Source: Cryptomeria japonica (Eukaryota > Streptophyta > Pinopsida > Cupressales > Cupressaceae). From it: a stretch of 64,000 nucleotides of DNA. Location: contig NC_081408.1 in the NCBI RefSeq assembly GCF_030272615.1, forward strand, positions 339,046,793 through 339,110,792. Reading direction: 5' to 3'. Below the pieces are notes generated by a model. It searched no databases. It was not told the DNA's origin and saw only the letters and a program-made list of their open reading frames with translations. Positions within the stretch are counted from its first letter, which is position 1, and each line of letters starts with the position of its first letter. Positions 11,155 to 22,330 of the stretch are shown here, one piece after another. A program made the translations under genes and the position numbers.

Positions 11155-12433
11155 TGTAATATCCCCGACAATTTTGTTTTGGTTTTTTAATAAGATTACA
11201 ATCACGCCAACACTCGTTAGGGTTATAATAAGAAAACTAAACTAGCTGAAAGGAACCCTACACCTTTAGATCACCGAGAGCCCAAGCTGGGAGGGTGAGA
11301 GCTTATGGTAGCAGGGGATCGTTAGATGTAAACTATTGAAAGTACTTATTACAATAATGGGTGAAAAGCCAGCACCTTCCACTTTCTAGTCGGAGTAGAA
11401 AACTAGAAATCTTGGTGGTAAACCAGCCAAGGAGAAACTAGAACATAACCAAGCACGAATCACTCTACCGCATATCTCAACGGGAGGATGAACACTTACA
11501 ACAAAGCTCAACTCAACCGTTTATGCAGCAAGAGGACCATTAAAAACAAAATATCACTCGACCGCTTATTCAACGGGAGGATAAAATTACAAAGATCAAA
11601 TGTAGGCGGCAAGTCAGCTTCTTCCACTTTTTAGCAGGGGTTTGCATTACAATCCAGAAATGGTTGTTAGTAATACTATCCAGCCTTACAATAAAGAGAT
11701 TCAACGCATAGAAAAGAGAGATTATACTATCCAATACTAATGATACCTCCAAGATTAACACAATTAGCAAACTCAAACCCACCCATAAAGAAATAACACA
11801 CCATTGATCACTAAACTGAAAATACAATCTGTTGTCCACAGAACATGCAGAAAAAACCACTACCAAATTCACTATTATGCTCATAACTCGCCTAAAACTT
11901 AAAGGAATGATACAAGAACAGAAGAAAATGAAATCTATAACTGAGGTGATGCAACAAGAACCTCAAACCTACACCGCAAACACCACCAACAGTCAGCACA
12001 CAACCCAAAGCAGCCAAAAAATGGTACGGCCCAGCTAGGAAATACGATTTGTTGCACAAAATCAGAAAGCACACCAAAAGAAATGCCAAAGTAGGAGAAT
12101 GATCGCCCTCCAAATACGCTTCCAACGAGCTAATACCTAGAATGATTGAATGCACAAGCAGGGAGATATTATCAAATCTTCACTTCAGCCACACTAAACC
12201 AACAACAGTGAAAAACTCTCCACACTCTGGAAGAATACTAAAACGCACACTGAAAACTGAAATTACACTCACAAATAACTCCAACAACACACTAAAATCA
12301 GCTAGGTATTGTATTTCAAGTATAAAACTGGCAAAACTATGGAGCCACAACTTCGAAACTCAAGTTCACTCACCATTCTGACAACATAACGATATGATTT
12401 CTTCAAGATACCAAATGAGGAGCCCATCCCTTG

Positions 12434-12441
12434 TATTTATA
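12434..12441 (-). promoter_or_regulatory. Probable TATA box of the chromovirus LTR
   Basis: The minus strand reads CTATAAATACAAGG in the middle part of the LTR, a good plant TATA context and the expected place for the U3/R border. Confidence 0.5.
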
Positions 12442-12995
12442 GATTTCTCCATCTGAAATTCAAATGCAAATAGCACCCAAACTCATTTAAAATTCACTTC
12501 ATTTCATTTCATGTTCCCTTCCAAGTATAGTGTCCACTTTCCCATCATCCTGGTCGCACTTTTCCCAAGGAAATCGCCATGTTATAACATTAACATTACA
12601 AGGCATAAAACTCATTCATTTTATTCGCCATCAACTTAGGGAAATAAACATGTGACTTAGGATAAATAATATAATGTTCTCCTTCCTAAGTCATTCCTCC
12701 AAAATAATCAGTAAAATAATTGAATATGAAAATTTAGAAAAAAGTGGTAATATTTAATTAATCAATTATAAATCGCCCCCTGATTACTGCCCAATCAACC
12801 ATATGAACTGGAGCATAGAAAATACAAATTCTGGACTAGATTGGAACTTTGCTCAAGACTACCACAAATAGCTCTACCTGAACTGATACTCACTAAAATA
12901 AAGTCATGAAAACATCTCCAAAAGACATTCCCATTGAACGCTGTGAGAGAGCTCGAAAAACCCAAAAGAACCTCAAAATCCAGTGAGCTGCCACC

Positions 12996-13931
12996 TGTTA
13001 GCAATTGACACTCATCCGGTTTAGTTGTGTTGTCATTGCTGAAAACACACATAATTTTGGGTTGGACACTTAACTGGTACTCACCGATATTCATAATTCG
13101 GCAACCAGCATTCAATTCATCCAGTAGACAAGGGAAACCAACAAACTAGGAACCGGTATATGAGCCCAACATAGGAGATTGATCTGGCAGGTTTACATGG
13201 CAACAATCAACAGCATCGGTCACAAAGTTTAATGTATTTATTTTTTGTCTAGGTCGACATGTAAATAACTTGTAATATCTTTGTAAGCCAACACAAGGCA
13301 TTCATGTTTATGATTGGGAAGGGTATTTAAGTCAGTCCAGTTAGGTTATTTTGGATATATATACAGAGAGAAAGAATATATAGTGATGTGATATTGTGCG
13401 AGAAATGTTGATCGACTTAATGCAAATATAATATTTTGTAGTCGGTCTTGGTTATTGGTTTAGATGTTTTGGATGAGAAGTTACCGGTAAAGGAGGACAC
13501 ACTAAAAATTAGTACAAACAGTGCTTGAACTGGAACTCATCCAGCATAGTAGATGCATTCTCTGAGTTCATAATTTTGTTTGTAAACTAGTATTTGGTGT
13601 TTGTAGGCATTGAGGCTCCTTTTGTGATGAGCAGTGTGCTCTAGGTTGTTGGCCTTCCTGCATGTGCAGGCTCCTATTGTAATATTTATTCATTTGGCCA
13701 GTGGATAGATATTGTGGGTCACCAATCCCACCATGGTTTTTCCTCTTTGAGGTTTTCCACATATAAATCTATGTGTTATGGTGTATGTTCTTGTGGTTGC
13801 ATCATTTCTACTTACTGTTATATTTTTTTATGATTACCGGTTACTGAATTACTTTGTTAATAAGGTTAAAATTGATCTCACTAGTAGAACATTGATTCAC
13901 TCTCCCCTCTCAATGTTCTTGGATTCCAACA
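12996..13931 (+). mobile_element. Copia solo LTR nested in the chromovirus LTR
   Basis: A 936-bp unit with ends TGTTAGC...TCCAACA is flanked by a perfect 5-bp duplication, CCACC (12991-12995 and 13932-13936). It contains the Copia LTR core TGTGGGTCACCAATCCCACC, then GGTTTTTCC, and the C-run near its 3' end (ATTCACTCTCCCCTCTCA), in plus orientation. No internal domain is present, so the element was removed by LTR-LTR recombination. It inserted after the chromovirus did. Confidence 0.85.
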
Positions 13932-14187
13932 CCACCAACTTACTAAAAATAGTAAGTTTAGAAATCACTCCAAAACAAAATGCATGTTATACCATTGTGA
14001 AGCTCTCAAAAAACCCAAAACAAATCCTGAATTCTTCCTTCCAAATTCCAACTAGAACATCTTTGAAAACTGCGAGGAATCCTCCTAGAATATAGGAATC
14101 CCTAATTTCTCATTTCGGTCAACCTACGAGTTTCCAAAATAGGCTAATGGACCACTAATTACTTCCTACTGAGAAGGGGATATTACA

Positions 14188-14201
14188 GTCCACTCTCCTC
14201 A
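14188..14201 (-). promoter_or_regulatory. Polypurine tract of the chromovirus
   Basis: TGAGGAGAGTGGAC on the minus strand directly abuts the LTR start TGTAATATCCCC. It primes plus-strand synthesis. Confidence 0.85.
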
Positions 14202-14204
14202 AGA

Positions 14205-15660
14205 TTGTTTTCCCTCAAGCAATCGCAAGCCTGGATGTTGTAAAATCTCCTCATTCTCCCAAGTGGCATCCTCAACTGGTAAGTTCTTCCATTTGATCTA
14301 GTACTCCTTGATCACCCTTTTTCTCAAAGAACATTCCCTAAAGTCAATGATAGTTTCAGGAATCAAAACCAAATCTCCCTCCTCATCAAGTGGAGGAAAC
14401 TTTGTTGAAGTTACAACATTATGTCCAAGATCCTTCTTAAGGCGAGACACATGAAATACATTATGAATCCTATTGCTTGTCAAAAGTTCCAACTCATACA
14501 CCACTTCCCCAACTCTCTTGTTCACTCTGAAAGGCTCGTAGAAACATGGCTTCAATTTCTCAACTCTTCTCTTCTTGAGAGTAGATTGTTTGTAATGTTG
14601 GAGCCTCAAATAAACCATGCCGCCCACCTCAAAAGTGTGCTCAATCCATTGTTGATCAGCATACAACTTCTGTTGATTCTATGCATGTTGGAGATTGTAT
14701 CTCAGAGACCTCAAAATATTCTAACTCTGCTACATCATATCCTTCGCCTGAGAGGTTTTGCTATCATCAAATATCAAATTAGCAAAGCTAGGAGATTCAT
14801 AACCATATAGTTCCATGAATAGTAACATTTTGATGGACATGTGATATGAAGAGTTCTAACAATACTCTCCTAGGTGAAGCCATCTCACCCATGCATTTTG
14901 TTGCTCTGAAATATAGTTTCTGAGATAGCCTTCCAACCACTTATTCACTATCTCAGTCTACCCATCAGTCTGAGGGTGATAACTTGTGCTTGGAGTGAGC
15001 ACAATACCACATAATTTGAAGATTTCATACCAAAAAGTACTTAAGAACTTGTTGTCCCTATCGCTTACAATGTTCTTCGGCAATCCATGCAACCTGAACA
15101 CCTCTCGAAAGAACACATCAAAAAATTTATTTGTTGTAAATGAGCTGGTGATGGCAAAAAAGTGAGCAAACTTGGTCAATCTATCCACCACAACATATAT
15201 ACAATCCTTCCCCATGGCCCGTGGCAACCCTGTGATGAAATCCATGGATACACTTTCCCATTTTTTATTGGGAATGGGCAAAGGTTGTAACAAACCAGAT
15301 GGTAAAGTATTCTCATCTTTGTTCTTTTGCAATGTATGACACTCCTTGATGTAGCTCAAGACATCATTTTTCAATCCTTTCCAAGAAAATGTTTCTCAGA
15401 TCTGCCTGTATGTCTTTAAATAACCTTGGTGACCAGCAAGAGGGATGTCATGGAAGGTCTACAAAATCTCCTTGAGCTTAGATTCAGGCACAATGAAGAT
15501 CCTTCCCTTATATAAAATCAATTCAGCCACCAATTTGTATTTTTCATCATTAAAAAGTACCCTCAATGATGTTGGTTGCAAATTGATCTTTGGCATAATC
15601 AGCAAGCAACAGGTCCCTCTAATCTACAGTAAGCTCACATAAAGAGCTCGGTGGGGTCTT
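14205..15660 (-). pseudogene. Chromovirus integrase with chromodomain
   Basis: The minus strand encodes the integrase core at 14958-15374 (CHTLQKNKDENTLPSGLLQP, then WESVSMDFITGLP with the first Asp, FTTNKFFDVFFREVF, IVSDRDNKF with the second Asp, and TSYHPQTDG), then stops. The GPY/F module follows at 14298-14666 (VGGMVYLRLQHYKQSTLKKR, LKPCFYEPFRV, NVFHVSRLKKDLG). A chromodomain follows across a stop (RVIKEY, IKWKNLPVEDATWENEEIL) ending near 14205. In this family the chromodomain directs integration to heterochromatin. The frame is broken several times, including a stop inside the chromodomain. Confidence 0.9.
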
Positions 15661-15770
15661 CTAGACAAAGAATCAACCACAATGTTATTTTTTCCTTTGA
15701 CATACTCAATGTCAATGTTGTAATCTTGTAGCTTACTCACCCATTTTTGTTGTCTCTCATTCAAGTCCTT

Positions 15771-16860
15771 CTAATGTGTGAAGTGCTTAAGACTATTATT
15801 AACAATCTTAACAACAAACTTACTCCCCACAAGATACTGCCTAAACCTCACAAGAGCATGCATTATGACAAGCATTTCTTTGTTATATATGGAATATAAC
15901 CTTTCCACTCCTCTCAACTTCATGTTTTCAAAGACAATAGGATGTTTGTCTTGCATGAGAACCACACCAACACCTTCTCTTGATGCATCACATTGTAGCT
16001 CGAAGGGCTTGGTAAAATCTGGTAAAACCAAAACAGGGCACGAACTCATAATCTCCTTAAACTAATCAAACATCGCTTGTGCCTTTTCTGACCATTCAAA
16101 GGCTCCTTTCCCAGTGAGATCCATGAGGGGGGTAGCCAACTACGAGTAACCATTCACAAACCTCCAGTAGAAACCACATAGGCCTAAAAATCCCTTCAAA
16201 TGTGCTATGTTTTCAGGTGGAGGTCAATCAATGATAGCCCTTATCTTTTTAGGATCCACCTTCACACCCTCTGCATTGATAATGTGACCAAGATAGAGCA
16301 GTTCTTTCATTCCAAATTCACATTTGGACTCCTTAGCAAATAGAGATTCGGACTCCAGTATACTGAGCACTTCATCCAAGTGTTGCAAGTGCTCCTTCCA
16401 AGACTTGTTGAAGATGAGGATGTCATCAAACAATACAAGCACAAACTTCCTTAACTTCTTCTGGAAGATATTATTCATGCAAGACTAGAATGTGGCAGGA
16501 GCATTAGTCAAACCAAAGGGCATGACTAAAAATTCAAAATGCCCAAAGTGGCACCTGAATGCAGTCTTTTCTACATGTGATGCCCTCATTCTGATTTGAT
16601 GGTAGCCCAATTTGAGGTCAATCTTTGAAAAGAACATGGCACCGTGTAGCTCATCAATCCTCGAAATGGGATACTGATTTTTATTGGTTTTCTTATTAAG
16701 TGCCCGATAATCCACGCACATGCACATGGTCCCATCCTTCTTCTTCAGCAATATAACAGCCAAAGAAAAAGGGCTCTTGCTTGGCCTAATATATCTTATG
16801 TTAAAAAGCTCCTTAATAGCTTTCTCTATTTCATCCTTCTGCTTCTTGGGGTACTACTAA
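15771..16860 (-). pseudogene. Chromovirus reverse transcriptase and RNase H
   Basis: The reverse transcriptase reads [35 protein letters not shown] and [12 protein letters not shown] (16485-16763), then VLVLFDDILIFNKSW with an intact Asp pair and ESKCEFGMKELLYLGHII (16224-16478). RNase H follows at 15771-16049 with FELQCDASREGVGVVLMQ and NKEMLVIMHALVRFRQYL. The later TDH motif expected before NSLK reads IVN, so a catalytic Asp is lost. Stops separate the pieces. Confidence 0.92.
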
Positions 16861-17029
16861 GGAGTCATGTCAGGCTTTTCTCCTTCTTCTAGCTCAATGA
16901 TGTGTTCAACTCCTTACTCAGGAGGTCTACAAGGAGGTGGATTCTCGAACACCTTATTCCTCTTTGTAATCAAAGCTTAAATGTCATCAAGATAACTTAT
17001 TTTCTCTTCAAATGAATTAGATGGCATGA

Positions 17030-17640
17030 TCATGCACTCAAGAGGTTTACCAAGAGGGGGATTCCCAAAAATATTACCCTTTTTGTGATTAATGCTTGAA
17101 CATTTGCAAAGTAGTTCCCCTTTTCTTCAAGTGGACTTGATGGTATTATCAAACACTCTACTACCCATTCCACTTGGTCGTGGCAGATCAGCCACTCCAT
17201 CCTCTTTAGTGATACAATTTTGAAACCACCATTAGACATTCCTCGCAACACCACCCTCTTTCCATCGGACACAAATTTGAATTCCATGGTTTGCAAATTT
17301 ATAGTGATCTCAGCCACTGAATGCCAAGGACTGCATCATCAGTCCCTCATATGCTCACCACAAAGAAGTCATCTTGAATCTCCTGATTTCCCAACTTCAA
17401 ATACATGTAAATCATTTGATTGCATGATATGGTGGAGCCATCAACTACCATGACTTTGAATCCTTCAACTTCTTCAGTCACTAGCCCTCTCTTAGCAAAA
17501 GTCTTTCATCAATGAAGTTATGAGTTGCTCCTGTATCAATAAGAGCTATGAGATGGTGCTCCCCCAACACTCCCCTAAGAGTTGTATATATGTTGAAACT
17601 TTGAGAAAAGCTACTAAAGTTAAAGGCGCCCATATTTGTT
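17030..17640 (-). pseudogene. Chromovirus protease, truncated upstream
   Basis: The minus strand around 17590-17500 reads LIALIDTGATHNFIDE, a retropepsin with the DTG active site intact, then MVVDGSTISCNQMIYMYLKL and a LGIQWLAEI-type flap/end region at 17290-17320, with stops between. Sequence upstream of about 17640 no longer matches a Gypsy gag; this is the truncation point. Confidence 0.85.
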
Positions 17641-17822
17641 TCTCATCTTCCATGGTTGTGGATTGTAACTGATTGCTAGCATGTTCCTAATGACCTTGTA
17701 AATTACCTAGCATGCCATAATCCTTTTTGCTTCTCATCTTCCATGGTTGTGGAGTGTAACTGATTGCTAGCATGATCCTAATGACCTTGCTAGCATGATC
17801 CTAATGACCTTGTAAATTACCC
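17641..17822. repeat. 91-bp duplication with a 23-bp internal duplication
   Basis: TCTCATCTTCCATGGTTGTG begins at 17641 and again at 17732 (period 91). The second copy contains two adjacent copies of the 23-bp unit GCTAGCATGATCCTAATGAC-CTT (17766 and 17789). The block starts where the chromovirus breaks off. Confidence 0.8.
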
Positions 17823-17827
17823 AGCTC

Positions 17828-18083
17828 ATAGATTGTTGAGCACAATGTGTTGTGAATAGATGTGAGGCAGACATTACCACTAAAGCATATGTGAGATTCG
17901 TTGGATCGAGGATATGGATCTTTTTCTTCCCTAAAGAATCTAAGAGGTTATCTTAATATTATAGATCGTTGCTTGCAATGTGTTGTGAATAGATGCGAGG
18001 CAAACATTACCACTAAAGCATATGTGACATTTGTTTGATAGAGGATATGTATCTTTTTCTTCCCTAAAGAATCTAAGAGGTTT
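17828..18083. repeat. 133-bp tandem duplication
   Basis: ATAGATTGTTG at 17828 and ATAGATCGTTG at 17961 begin two copies. Each continues CAATGTGTTGTGAATAGATG, ATTACCACTAAAGCATATGT and CCCTAAAGAATCTAAGAGGT. The copies differ by a few substitutions, so the event is fairly recent. Confidence 0.85.
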
Positions 18084-19120
18084 TAGGTATAATAGACTAA
18101 AGAAAATAACCTCATAGTTGCTACAAGCCATTAGAAATGTCCTCTTTATGAAACTCTAGTCTTGATTAATGTGTTTAAGGACTAGGTGTGAAGCCTTAAG
18201 TTTTAGCTATTGCTTGACGAACTATTTGGCATGTTGTGGAAGCTAACGACTATCTCTAGTATATCTCTAGTTACCCACTATCACAACTATGTTGCAAAGT
18301 TTGGCATTGTACGCACTTGTCACTATGCATGTAAGGATGCCCATGGAGTGTTTTACAATTTCCAAAGCGTAGAGCCACAAGTGAGGCATGGTTGGCAACT
18401 TCAATCTCACTAGTTTGTAGGGACACAATTCTACATAATACATAGCTTACAAATATTAGTGTCGTGGGTACCAAAAGCCATGAGAAAGTGGAATTGTTTC
18501 CTTGATTAGCTTCTCATTTATAAGCAGTTATGGAGTATAACTAGTTATTAGTGATCTTGATGAGCCAGCATACAACAAACCTTGTCGTTGCCATATTAGT
18601 GATCTTGATGAGCTGGCATACAACAAACCTTGTAGTTACTAATTTAGTTGTTATATTGACTTATTATACCTACACACTAGATCAACATTCAAGGTGATTG
18701 CTAGTTGCTAGAGATATGTTAGAAACAAATCATTTAATCGGTACACTTTTGTGGCAAAAATGTTTCTCTACAAACTGTGTTACATTGTTGAAGCATACAC
18801 AACATTGGCTAGAGTAGTTGGGGTTCTGTGTTCCCTTAAACATCTGAGATACCCCAACGTACCATGTTTGTAGGTACCCTACTCGGTGAATTTCCCCCGT
18901 CATGTTTACTTTTGCAATGTTACTCACGATTGTTCAAATAAGTGCCACTTGATATTTACCACTCGAGGGTTAAGGCGCACTTAGAAGCCTTCCATGCAAA
19001 TCAATAGAATGCCTTCACTTACATACATTTTTATGAAAATCTTAACAAATCACTAATAAGACAACAATAAACTGCAAAATCTCACATAACCAACCAAATT
19101 GACATAACATTTGTCTTGAA
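18084..19120. repeat. Geneless spacer with a 48-bp tandem duplication at 18547-18643
   Basis: TTAGTGATCTTGATGAGC, followed by GGCATACAACAAACCTTGT or the like, occurs at 18548 and 18596 (period 48). The rest shows no coding, RNA or transposon signature that I can support. Confidence 0.5.
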
Positions 19121-20544
19121 ACAGCTCAAGTCTTTAAAACCAGATAAATATGCAAATTAGAAGAACGCCTTTCACGCCACCACAATCCCTAAAAAACGCA
19201 TTGTACTACAAAATGGATAGGTAAAAAATATCGCACAACTAGAATACTTCTTAAAACGGTAACTAAGACAGTCCACAAATCAATCTCAACAAACCATTAT
19301 TTACATATTAAGAGTTTCAAGGGGCTTAAAACTATATATAGCTAAAATTTTAACTTCCAAAAATAGTGAACAGAAAAAGACCCTAGAAAGTTAGTAACTA
19401 ATTTGATTCTAGGAATTGACATTATCATCAATCCAAGCCATAAAACAGGCAAATATATGATCACAAACTTCTATAATTAACGTGAAGATTTTGACCAATC
19501 AAAGTGAATCTGAAATGTTTTCAGATTACATTGTATAACTGACATAACTTTTGAGTCGTTTGATCAAATGATTAAGTTAAAACAACAGAAATTCATCTAC
19601 TGTAAGTGAAGATTAAATTTAACAAATAATGGCAAATAAGAATGAACCTGAAAAGGTGTTATCATAAGATTGTCTCATTCTATCTAATGCTATAAACTAA
19701 CATGAAAAATATCCATTAGAGCTCAAATGCTACTTTAAACTGGAACATCCATGTATATCAACTGGGCACATCAAGTAAATCATCATCATTAAATGCAAAT
19801 GAAATAAAAGAGATCAGTGCTACAACTCCTCCAATATCAATAAACTAATTACAACTCCATTTCAATAAAGCCACTCCCAGTCAATATAAAACAGATCAGT
19901 GCTTTTCAGCATGTCAACGAGCAAGAGATAGAAGCAATAAATACCTGAAAGATGGCTGAAACTACACTAACTAAACATTAAATTACGAGCCAGTCATCCA
20001 TTTCTGAATTCATAATTAATTTTCACGATGGAATGTGCAGCAAATAGTAGGCACAAAGACGGTGACAAACTCAATGTCAATGTCAATGTCTATAAGCCAG
20101 TCACATCCCATTTCGAAATTAGTAACTCATTTTCACAGTGAAAATGCATATTAAATGGTAAGCACAAAGAAGACCAAAAAACTCAAAAACCAATTCAATG
20201 AGCCAGTTAAAATTAACATTTATGTTCCCATGAAAATGCACAACAAATAAGAAAAGCAAAAAGCCCAAATCGCATATTACAGCACGATTGTTTTTGTAAT
20301 ACAGAAAGTTAAGCAGACTATTAAAAGCATGCATCTATATAAATGTCAGAATAAAAATATATCTGAAGTATATGTACCTCAAGTCTGAATTTGAAATGCT
20401 ACTTGCCTCGAGACTATCTTGAATATCAAAACCTATTGATGGATATTCAACTATCTATGCAAAAAGAAAGGTAACTTCTAAACAGGATTAAAAATATCAT
20501 TGGTGTCCCTTTGACAGTGGACACAGCTTAGCAAAAGAGGCGAG
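19121..20544 (-). other. Region 3' of the RRM gene, probably with its 3' UTR
   Basis: No coding domain is visible. The part next to the stop codon (roughly 20340-20544) should hold the 3' UTR. Minus-strand splice-donor-like sequences (CTTGAG/GTACAT at 20371-20376, TTTCAG/GTATTT near 19945) hint at spliced 3' UTR exons, but this cannot be settled by eye. Short direct repeats occur at 19985-20160 (GAGCCAGTCA..., TTTTCACxxTG). Confidence 0.3.
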
Positions 20545-21322
20545 TTAATGCCTCGATCGTGATGCCGCACGACTGGCTTCCTCACGGGTTGATGGGAAAA
20601 GCTCCACATACCTGCTGCCAATTGTCATTTTATCTTTGCTCATGGCAGCTTTGGAATCATCAGTGCTAGAAAATTCCACAAATGCCTCACCTGTTGCCCT
20701 TCCATCTGAATTTGTTACTATATGGATATTTGATTCAGAAAGATCATAATCTCCAAAAAAGTCAATGATGTCCCTTTTTGTTACTGAAAAAGGAAGTCCT
20801 CTGAGCTTCAAAATTCCACTGTGTTCCATGTGGTCCTTGTCTGTTGATCCCTTTGAATAATTAGAGGGAGGAGGAGGAGCAGCATCATCCGCCTTGGGTT
20901 CATTCACTTCATTTGCAATGGCATTATAGTAATCCTGCTTCTTGCATCGGAAAACTTCAACATACCGCCTACCCATATTCTGCCTATCCCTCTGAAGAGC
21001 AAAGTCAACTTGCATTGGAGCTCCCAACACGACATATGCCTCACCAGAGAACCGTCCCTGCTTGTGCACTAACAATACATCAACAACATCCAGTCCGGCA
21101 AAGAACTCGAACACATCACTCTCACTGCAATTGAAAGGAAGACCTCGCAGACGAACCACAGGAAAAGATCGTGGCTGACCAAGATAAGGCATTCCTGTAC
21201 CGTAAGTGTAAGGCCCAAATGCACCAGGACCCCCAGCGAAGTATGGATCAGGATCTATCATCCGTTGTCTCTTTGTGCTGACCTCGTACCCGTCGGACAT
21301 ACCCCCGCCTCCCAACATGGCC
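20545..21322 (-). CDS. RRM protein of the hnRNP H/F (GRSF-like) type, exon 2 (both RRMs)
   Basis: This exon encodes almost all of a 263-residue protein. After a short head (SDGYEVSTKRQRMIDPDPY) come two quasi-RRMs. RRM1 (about residues 56-128) has VVRLRGLPFNCSESDVFEFF and FSGEAYVVL. RRM2 (about 176-245) has ILKLRGLPFSVTKRDIIDFF and ATGEAFVEF. LRGLPF and the G(E)A(F/Y)V blocks are the RNP2 and RNP1 forms of qRRMs, a class known to bind G-tract RNA and act in nuclear splicing and processing. A proline-rich linker separates them, and the tail EEASRAASRSRH is basic. Length and layout match the plant two-RRM members of this group. There are no frameshifts. The exon begins after an acceptor AG at 21324-21323. 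An internal ATG at 21318 could be mistaken for the start, but the frame continues upstream through the splice. This is the only intact host gene in the window. Confidence 0.93.
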
Positions 21323-22140
21323 CTTCAGACATATACATCCCACACATACAAAAACCCCCCACACTCAGCCCATCAATAACCAAACCCAAACCCACCCTAC
21401 CAATCTCTACCCTATTCACCATCTATATATCTTTAAATATCATTAAGTTTCCAACTTCAAATACTTTCTAAATAACAAAAATGAAACCCACAAAGCCCAA
21501 AAATAATAAGCATAAGCAGATGCGGAACAGGAAGACAAGCGCATTTTAAAACAAATTTTAACACCCACTTCAGTATTTCATTCACTAGTACCACAATAGC
21601 CAGAGGTTTCGAATTTCCAGCAAAAGCAAACAGGTAACACCTACGGTTCTCAGTTAAAATGAATACGAAAATCGAGGTAACGACCGGATGATTTCAGATA
21701 CATAATGAGCATATTGGCAAGATAACATACGAAAAGCAACGGATTTAGATCTTGTAGACCCAGAAGAAGAGCTGATATGAGTTACGATGTTAGCCCAAAA
21801 CGTACAAAGACCTCGAGATTTAAGGCTAGATTTATACCATTAATACCCAGATTTCAACAGCAGGAAACATCATCTAACCCCTACAACAGTACAAGGATCA
21901 AAACAAGGAAAGACGGCATAAACCCTAGGATGAAAGTGAAAACAAAACCCTAGAAACCCTAAACTAGCATGAGGATTAAAAGGAGCTACAATCCCTAAGC
22001 AAGCCAGAAAAAGGGCCATGAGATCCGAGCAACGAAATGAAGGGCAATCTAACATATAAGAGATTTGCAGTCGATTTCTTTATAAAACGAAGATTGAAAA
22101 AGAAAAAGAGAACAAAAGATTGAAAGAAGCCCGAGCTTAC
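21323..22140 (-). other. First intron of the RRM gene (818 bp)
   Basis: The donor is AGAGG/GTAAGC at 22141/22140 and the acceptor is GTCTGAAG/GGCC at 21323/21322 on the minus strand. Joining them keeps ATG TAT TCT AGA in frame with the downstream ATG TTG GGA (phase 2 intron). Long first introns close to the start are common in plant genes and often raise expression. The intron contains telo-box-like AAACCCTAA stretches on the plus strand near 21950-21965. Confidence 0.75.
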
Positions 22141-22154
22141 CCTCTAGAATACAT
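22141..22154 (-). CDS. RRM protein, exon 1 coding part (MYSRG...)
   Basis: The 14 coding bases of exon 1 give Met-Tyr-Ser-Arg plus the first two bases of Gly. Joined to exon 2 the protein starts MYSRGAMLGGGGMSDGYEV. A Met-Tyr-x-Arg-Gly-Ala-Met-Leu-type start is what I recall for plant homologues of this gene, which supports this start over the internal Met at 21318; that comparison is from memory and is not checked. Total coding length is 14 + 778 bases = 263 codons plus stop. Confidence 0.7.
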
Positions 22155-22330
22155 ATTTGCAAGCGCTGCCCGCCCACGCCCACGCCCACGCCCACGCCCA
22201 ACGCCCAGAGAAGACGAAGAAGAAGTAGAAGAAACTCTGAGATTTCCCCTTCCCCGCGACTCGTTCGCCAGCCCAATGATTCTAAACAGACCGAATAACA
22301 ACCGATTAGGGTTTCCAAATTTTAGGCAAA
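22155..22330 (-). promoter_or_regulatory. 5' leader and core promoter elements of the RRM gene
   Basis: On the minus strand, going towards the start codon, this holds a telo-box AAACCCTAA (22314-22306), a site-II-like TGGGCT (22275-22270), a pyrimidine-rich stretch of CTTCTTCTTCGTCTTC type (22237-22210) and a G-tract array (22206-22169). Telo-box plus site II is a common promoter pair in plant translation and RNA-processing genes. The transcription start is not determined, so which parts are promoter and which are leader is uncertain. No clear TATA box is seen. Confidence 0.55.
22169..22206 (-). promoter_or_regulatory. Seven-tract G-quadruplex-capable repeat in the 5' leader
   Basis: The minus (mRNA) strand has seven GGG tracts separated by loops of one to four bases, mostly CGT, as a GGGCGT hexamer repeat. 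It ends 14 bases before the start codon. Four GGG tracts with short loops are enough for a two-layer-plus quadruplex; seven allow several registers. The encoded protein belongs to a class that binds G-tracts, so self-regulation is possible (inference). Confidence 0.75.

Larger units (their letters stand above)
11155..14187 (-). repeat. 3' LTR of the chromovirus, carrying a nested solo LTR
   Basis: The LTR has short inverted ends TGTAATATCCCC and GGGGATATTACA. Without the 936-bp insertion and its duplicated 5 bases it is about 2.1 kb. A minus-strand TATA box (TATAAATA, 12434-12441) gives its likely promoter. No coding domain is visible; the open frames in it are spurious. Confidence 0.85.
11155..17640 (-). 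mobile_element. Chromovirus (Gypsy with chromodomain), 5'-truncated
   Basis: The minus-strand order is protease, reverse transcriptase, RNase H, integrase, chromodomain, polypurine tract TGAGGAGAGTGGAC, then an LTR starting TGTAATATCCCC. This is a Ty3/Gypsy chromovirus. The only LTR seen is the 3' one (11155-14187). Homology stops near 17640, just upstream of the protease; gag, the primer site and the 5' LTR are missing. They may have been deleted with formation of the adjacent tandem duplications. Confidence 0.9.
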
